Below, one piece after another: positions 7,709-10,651 of a stretch of DNA of 10,651 bases; positions within the stretch are counted from its first letter, which is position 1, and each line of letters begins with the position of its first letter. The stretch comes from Colimorpha sp045642445 (lineage in GTDB: Bacteria; Bacteroidota; Bacteroidia; Bacteroidales; P3), in the NCBI GenBank assembly GCA_045642445.1, contig JAZUIX010000177.1, positions 1-10,651 of the forward strand. Direction: 5' to 3'. A program made the translations under genes and the position numbers. Below the pieces are notes generated by a model. That model had not been told where the DNA came from. It worked only from the letters and a program-made list of their open reading frames with translations, and did no database searches.

Positions 7709-7754
7709 GATTTGTGCAGTTTGGAGGCCGAAAACTTTCCGATTTGTGCAGTTT
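7709..7754 (+). repeat. Second copy of the 32-bp repeat (one full, one partial unit)
   Basis: GATTTGTGCAGTTTGGAGGC starts at 7709 and continues with an A-rich run and ACTTTCC to 7740. A partial unit, GATTTGTGCAGTTT, follows at 7741-7754. It is closest to the third unit of the array at 174-286, over 7 kb away, and in the same orientation. No ATPase gene follows it here; instead it runs into REP-like palindromes. It may be a relic of a lost cassette or a genome-wide dispersed repeat. Confidence 0.85.
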
Positions 7755-7761
7755 ATCTTGT

Positions 7762-7910
7762 GTCAGATTTTTAATCCGACACGATATACTATCAGGATTT
7801 TCAATCCGTTAACTATTTCATTGTATGGGTTTCTGCGATGCGGTATTAAGGATGGTGAAGGCGGATTTTAAATCCTAATAATAACAAGGTGCGGATTGCA
7901 AATCCGCACC
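7762..7910. repeat. Cluster of four REP-like palindromes (GGATT...AATCC)
   Basis: Four palindromes share the core GATT/AATC: an imperfect one at 7762-7780 (GTCAGATTTTTAATCCGAC), GGATTTTCAATCC at 7795-7807, GGATTTTAAATCC at 7863-7875, and the strongest at 7888-7910 with 10-bp perfect arms GGTGCGGATT / AATCCGCACC around a 3-base centre. Repeats of this shape resemble REP elements mobilised by RAYT transposases. No transposase is in the window, and the link to one is inference. Confidence 0.7.
7877..7910 (-). terminator. Possible terminator after the DksA-like gene
   Basis: On the minus strand the 10-bp palindrome at 7888-7910 is followed by TTGTTATTATT. It lies about 90 bases past the stop codon of the DksA-like gene and is the best intrinsic terminator candidate there. 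It is also the strongest member of the REP-like cluster, so it may have been recruited rather than evolved for termination. Confidence 0.45.
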
Positions 7911-7921
7911 AACGTGGGGCA

Positions 7922-7963
7922 AATTACACGAATGTGAATTATTTTTGTGCCATTCGTGCAATT
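7922..7963 (-). repeat. 13-bp inverted repeat downstream of the DksA-like gene
   Basis: AATTACACGAATG (7922-7934) and CATTCGTGCAATT (7951-7963) pair over 13 positions with one mismatch and a 16-base loop. In minus-strand RNA the mismatch becomes a G-U pair, so the stem is complete in the direction of transcription of the neighbouring gene. The U tract after it is weak, so it may act in mRNA 3' protection, or it may be a dispersed intergenic repeat. Confidence 0.55.
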
Positions 7964-7999
7964 CGTTGTTCATCAATACTTCGAGCAGGTGGGTCGGGA

Positions 8000-8407
8000 T
8001 TATCTCCTTTTCGTTTTGCTCTCCATCTCCTTGCCTTCGATGGTAGTGGTGGCATGGGGGACAATCATCAGGCGTTCTTTGGGTATCAGCTTGCCGGTGA
8101 TGCGGCAGATGCCGTAAGTCTTGTTCTCAATGCGGATGAGGGCGGCATCCAAATCTTTGATAAACTTCTGCTGACGGGCGGCCAAACGCGAATTTTCCTC
8201 TTTGGAAAGCACATTGCTGCCCTCTTCCAGGGTCTTGAAAGTGGGGGCGGTGTCCGAAACATCGTTTTCGCCTCCTGCAACAGCTTCGTTCAGCAGTTCG
8301 AGGTTTTTAATGGCTTCTTCTCTCTTTTTCAGAATGAGTTCTTTGAAAAACTGCAATTCTTCGGCCGAATAACAATTCTTTTCTGGAGCGACATCTTTCT
8401 TATCCAT
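8000..8407 (-). CDS. TraR/DksA family protein lacking the zinc-finger cysteines
   Basis: A 135-residue cytoplasmic protein related to DksA, which binds the RNA polymerase secondary channel and modulates initiation. An N-terminal helical region leads to DVSDTA (residues 49-54), which aligns in pattern with the acidic coiled-coil tip DxxDxA of DksA, and a long second helix follows. The C-terminal family segment YGICRITGKLI (98-108) and the Pro-His-Ala segment at 117-119 are present. Of the four zinc cysteines only C101 remains; the partners are Thr or other residues. I start at the ATG at 8407 because the upstream in-frame ATG (8440) would overlap the -7 box at 8430-8437. It lies 76 bases after rimM on the same strand. 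Family assignment is good; polymerase binding is inferred. Confidence 0.85.
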   Translation of the reverse strand: MDKKDVAPEKNCYSAEELQFFKELILKKREEAIKNLELLNEAVAGGENDVSDTAPTFKTLEEGSNVLSKEENSRLAARQQKFIKDLDAALIRIENKTYGICRITGKLIPKERLMIVPHATTTIEGKEMESKTKRR

Positions 8408-8429
8408 AATATCGGTATTTTTGAAAATG

Positions 8430-8437
8430 CAAAAATA
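8430..8437 (-). promoter_or_regulatory. Possible -7 element for the DksA-like gene
   Basis: The minus strand reads TATTTTTG here, a match to TAnnTTTG, 22 bases before the chosen ATG. At the expected -33 position it reads TACT rather than TTTG, so the promoter is either weak or activator dependent. Read-through from rimM is also possible, since no terminator is visible between the two. Confidence 0.4.
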
Positions 8438-8483
8438 CAAATACTTTTAATATTGGAGTAAGAAAAATATCAACAGGTTGTTA

Positions 8484-9008
8484 TTAACTTTGTAAGTATA
8501 AGTCAATCAGACCTGCTGGAGCGTCGATGGTGATTGTTTTTAACATTCTGTTAACACTTTTTATAATGGGGTCGATGACAGGAATGAGGATTTCTGTGCC
8601 ATCTTTGTCGATTTGGAACAGTGGTTGGGCGGGATATTCGATAATACTTTGGATGACTCCAATGTCGCCATGCTCCTCATCGATTACGCGGAATCCCACC
8701 ACTTCGTGGAAATAGAACTGGTTTCCCGTCAGTTTGGGCAGCATGTCCAACGGAAGGTACATCTCGTGACCCACCAAGGCCTGAGCCTCTTCGGGTTTGA
8801 GCTCCTCGAAGGTGGCAATGGCCTTATTGCCGTTGATGTTCTCGATTTTGAAGAAATAGGGCACAAGGTTGCCCTTGATATCAATAAAGGCGGAGTCCAG
8901 TTCGGCATAGTCGTCGGGACAATCCACATCCAGGAACATCACCACCTGTCCTTTGAAGCCGAAAGGTTTGGTGATTTTACCGAGTTGGTAGCATTCTTCT
9001 TTTGTCAT
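8484..9008 (-). CDS. rimM: Ribosome maturation factor RimM
   Basis: A 174-residue protein that assists late 30S subunit assembly and 16S rRNA maturation by binding S19 near the 30S head. The N-terminal RimM domain shows LGKITKPFGFKG (residues 9-20). The C-terminal PRC-barrel runs from about YFHEVVGFRV (99-108) to the conserved IPVIDPIIK and PAGLIDL near the end. Length is normal for the family. I prefer the ATG at 9008 to the in-frame TTG at 9026. The ATG product begins MTKEECYQLG, as in related proteins, and the TTG lies only 9 bases from the end of the rpsP terminator. It follows rpsP on the same strand, the classic pairing of S16 with RimM. Confidence 0.93.
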   Translation of the reverse strand: MTKEECYQLGKITKPFGFKGQVVMFLDVDCPDDYAELDSAFIDIKGNLVPYFFKIENINGNKAIATFEELKPEEAQALVGHEMYLPLDMLPKLTGNQFYFHEVVGFRVIDEEHGDIGVIQSIIEYPAQPLFQIDKDGTEILIPVIDPIIKSVNRMLKTITIDAPAGLIDLYLQS

Positions 9009-9034
9009 CTGAGATACTTTTTTCAAATAGGATT

Positions 9035-9060
9035 AAAAAAAGCGTCCGCGATGGGGACGC
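9035..9060 (-). terminator. Intrinsic terminator between rpsP and rimM
   Basis: GCGTCC (9042-9047) and GGACGC (9055-9060) form a 6-bp GC-rich stem with a 7-base loop. On the minus strand it is followed by seven T residues (9041-9035). It sits 26 bases past the rpsP stop codon and 26 bases before the rimM ATG, so it should reduce rimM expression relative to S16. T residues also follow on the plus strand (9062-9067), so it could work in both directions. Confidence 0.8.
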
Positions 9061-9086
9061 ATTTTTTATCTTTTCGTGATACAAGA

Positions 9087-9644
9087 TTAAGCCTCGGTGG
9101 CGGGAGCCTCTTCAGCGGGGGCTTCTTCGGCGTTGGCAGCAGCAGCTTCGGCCTCGGCCTTGGCGGCAGCAGCAGCTTCGGCGGCAGCCTGACGCTTGGC
9201 GGCGACGGCGGCGGCTTTGGCTTCGTTGAATTTCACTTCAGCTTCAAAGCGCTCTTTCTTGGCTTTGCGAACTTTGTTGTCGGCCTCGTTCTTGGCGTTG
9301 GCAATCTTGTTCTCCTTGGCCTGGAGCCATTCGTTGAACTTCACATCGGCCTGTTCCTGGCTGATGGCGCCTTTTTCAACACCAATCTGGAGGTGGCGTT
9401 TCAGCAACACACCCTTATAGGAGAGGATGCGACGCACGGTATCACTGGGCTGGGCACCGTTCTTGAGCCATTCGCAGGCTTTCTCAGTGTTAAGAACGAT
9501 GGTGGCAGGGTTGGTCAGCGGATTGTAGGTGCCTAATTTCTCGATAAATCTTCCGTCCCGAGGTGCACGACCATCCGCAACAACGATGTGGTAGAAGGGT
9601 TGATTCTTTTTACCATGACGTTGTAATCTAATTCTTGCAGGCAT
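9087..9644 (-). CDS. rpsP: 30S ribosomal protein S16 with C-terminal extension
   Basis: Small-subunit ribosomal protein S16, an early 16S rRNA-binding assembly protein. The core is unmistakable: MPARIRLQRHGKKNQPFYHI at residues 1-20, then VADGRAPRDGRFIEKLGTYNP (22-42), then NGAQPSDTVRRIL around residues 62-74. At 185 residues it is about twice the length of the E. coli protein (82). The extra part (about 85-185) is rich in Ala, Glu and Lys, likely helical or coiled coil, ending in a Pro/Glu/Ala tail. Such extensions are usual in Bacteroidota S16. It is the first gene after an exact consensus promoter and is followed by a terminator and rimM. Confidence 0.97.
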   Translation of the reverse strand: MPARIRLQRHGKKNQPFYHIVVADGRAPRDGRFIEKLGTYNPLTNPATIVLNTEKACEWLKNGAQPSDTVRRILSYKGVLLKRHLQIGVEKGAISQEQADVKFNEWLQAKENKIANAKNEADNKVRKAKKERFEAEVKFNEAKAAAVAAKRQAAAEAAAAAKAEAEAAAANAEEAPAEEAPATEA

Positions 9645-9698
9645 AATTGTTTGTTTTTTAAATTGTTAATAATTATTGTTGATTTTTGAATCGAATTG

Positions 9699-9729
9699 CA
9701 AAGTTACAACTTTTTTTTGATTCCGCAAA
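9699..9729 (-). promoter_or_regulatory. Consensus Bacteroidota promoter of rpsP
   Basis: On the minus strand, TTTG (9726-9729) and TAACTTTG (9699-9706) are 19 bases apart, an exact consensus fit with an A-rich spacer. The start point should be near 9692, leaving an AU-rich leader of about 48 bases with no clear Shine-Dalgarno sequence before the ATG at 9644. Confidence 0.88.
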
Positions 9730-10012
9730 AATTATTTAATTTTATTTCTTCAAGTGGGGGAGAAAGGGGGAGGATTTGTTGTGCTCCCGTCGCTGGAAAA
9801 GTGTGTGGTGATGACTGGGTGACGATGAAATCGTGCTATGGTCGCTCGTAGGAGTGACGAAGTAGCGATGCAGTAGTTACGCAGTAACGACCCTGCATTG
9901 ACCGACGGACGGGTGTACATATACGCCACCTATGGACGAGGGCTGGGCTGGTGTCCGTTTTCGGTGTCGTTTCGGGATCATTTTTTGCAGAGTGAGGAAA
10001 TTTTTGTTGTTT
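9730..10012. other. Divergent intergenic spacer rich in hairpins, no gene seen
   Basis: No coding region I can support. After an AT-rich part and a purine-rich tract (about 9756-9778), several inverted repeats crowd 9820-9900. The best is ATGCAG (9868-9873) with CTGCAT (9893-9898) enclosing GTTAC (9876-9880) and GTAAC (9884-9888) around a three-base loop. TCGCT (9842-9846) with AGCGA (9864-9868) is another. Words such as GAGTGAC and GTAGCG recur at the left end of the window. It separates the rpsP promoter from the ribF promoter. Confidence 0.55.
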
Positions 10013-10046
10013 ATTGGACTCAATCGGAAAAAAGTTTGTAACTTTG
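10013..10046 (+). promoter_or_regulatory. Probable promoter of ribF
   Basis: TAACTTTG at 10039-10046 is a full -7 match with the typical AAAAAAGTTTG context before it. The best -33 candidate, ATTG at 10013-10016, has a 22-base spacer and one mismatch. The start point near 10052 leaves only about 14 bases before the GTG start, which supports that start. Confidence 0.65.
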
Positions 10047-10065
10047 CAAATTCTAATTATTATAA

Positions 10066-10651
10066 GTGAATATTTTTAAATTAAATGATATTAGCCAATT
10101 AACGGAACGGAGCGTGGTCACGGTCGGTATGTTCGACGGTGTGCATATAGGCCATAGGCATATTCTTTCGACGTTGATGGAGGTGTCCGAACGGTTGTCG
10201 CTGCGTCCCGTGGTGGTCACTTTCGACCTGCATCCTCGGCAGGTGCTCTCGCACGATGCCGTCAAGGCTTTCCGCATCACCACCAATGCCGAGCGCTACG
10301 TGCTGCTGGAGCAGTTTGGCGTGACGGATGTGGTAGAGGTGCATTTCGATGCCGAGATGGCGCAAATGTCGGCTTGCGACTTCCTGCGCAGTGTGCTTGT
10401 GGGGCGGCTCCACGCCGAGGCGTTGGTGCTGGGTTTTGACAACATGTTCGGCAACAAGATGCACAACGATTTCGACCGCCTGCACGCCGTGGCGGAATCG
10501 TTGGGGGTGCAGATTTTCGAGGATACGGCTGTACGCTTCCGCGACATGGAAGTCAGCTCCACCCAAATACGCAAAGCCCTCCAGCGGGGCGATGTGGCAC
10601 TGGCTTCCGCCATGCTCGGCACGGGTTACAAGGTTGCGGGCCGCGTGGCGC
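10066..10651 (+). CDS. ribF: Bifunctional riboflavin kinase/FAD synthetase RibF (3' end cut by window)
   Basis: The first 195 residues of the enzyme that converts riboflavin to FMN and FMN to FAD. The FAD-synthetase (nucleotidyltransferase) domain shows GMFDGVHIGH (residues 21-30) with the HxGH signature, VVVTFDLHP (49-57), GFDNMFG (123-129) and EVSSTQIRKAL (162-172). The last visible residues, GTGYKVAGRVA, match the entry into the riboflavin-kinase domain. I start at GTG 10066: a stop codon (TAA, 10063-10065) lies directly upstream in frame, and the first in-frame ATG (residue 22) is already inside the active-site motif. The gene is divergent from rpsP. It runs off the window, so its total length is not known here. 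Confidence 0.93.
   Translation, partial: MNIFKLNDISQLTERSVVTVGMFDGVHIGHRHILSTLMEVSERLSLRPVVVTFDLHPRQVLSHDAVKAFRITTNAERYVLLEQFGVTDVVEVHFDAEMAQMSACDFLRSVLVGRLHAEALVLGFDNMFGNKMHNDFDRLHAVAESLGVQIFEDTAVRFRDMEVSSTQIRKALQRGDVALASAMLGTGYKVAGRVA

Noticed and set aside
7585..7871. Two overlapping plus-strand frames over the second repeat and palindromes
   Set aside because: Both are made of repeat and palindrome sequence, contain no domain, and resemble the false frame at 123-356.
9009..9026. TTG start for rimM adding six residues
   Set aside because: The ATG at 9008 matches family N-termini, and the TTG lies only 9 bases after the terminator T run.
8613..9536. 307-codon plus-strand frame, Gly/Phe/Ser-rich
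   Set aside because: It is antisense to rimM and rpsP; the Gly/Phe/Ser richness is the complement of the Ala-rich S16 tail.
10053..10622. Minus-strand frames at the right end
   Set aside because: The plus strand encodes RibF with all its motifs; these are its shadows.

Overview
The window looks like chromosomal DNA of a member of the Bacteroidota, most likely a Bacteroidales gut or oral-type bacterium. Four things support this. Promoters fit the Bacteroidota sigma consensus TTTG, about 19 bases, TAnnTTTG, with two exact matches. Genes lack clear Shine-Dalgarno sequences. Ribosomal protein S16 has a long Ala/Glu-rich tail. There is also a DUF4143-type AAA ATPase and a giant secreted Ig/GLUG/Gly-rich surface protein, both common in this phylum. 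No species call is possible from the sequence alone.

Left part (1-1828): a hairpin-bearing intergenic stretch leads into a tandem array of 32-33 bp direct repeats (174-286). The array runs straight into the promoter of a plus-strand AAA ATPase of the AAA_14/DUF4143 family (332-1612). A convergent intergenic region with at least six short hairpins (1649-1789) follows; one of them is a plausible terminator for the giant minus-strand gene.

Middle (1829-7570): one minus-strand gene encodes a secreted mosaic protein of about 1791 residues. In order it shows a signal peptide, a beta-trefoil-like lectin region, Ig-like modules, a chitobiase C-terminal-like module, GLUG-type repeats interrupted by an AT-rich beta-sandwich-like insert, and a C-terminal block of V(F/Y)GGG repeats. 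An exact consensus promoter lies about 330 bases upstream of the chosen start. The long leader between them folds, on paper, into five nested helices (7332-7482). This is the most interesting unexplained element in the window.

Right-middle (7571-8000): no convincing protein gene. It holds a second copy of the 32-bp repeat (7709-7754), four REP-like palindromes built on GGATT...AATCC (7762-7910), and a 13-bp inverted repeat (7922-7963).

Right part (8000-10651): a minus-strand housekeeping group, rpsP (S16), rimM (16S maturation/30S assembly) and a zinc-less TraR/DksA-like protein. rpsP has an exact consensus promoter, and a strong intrinsic terminator lies between rpsP and rimM. A hairpin-rich spacer then separates rpsP from a divergent plus-strand ribF (riboflavin kinase/FAD synthetase), which starts with GTG at 10066 and is cut by the window end.
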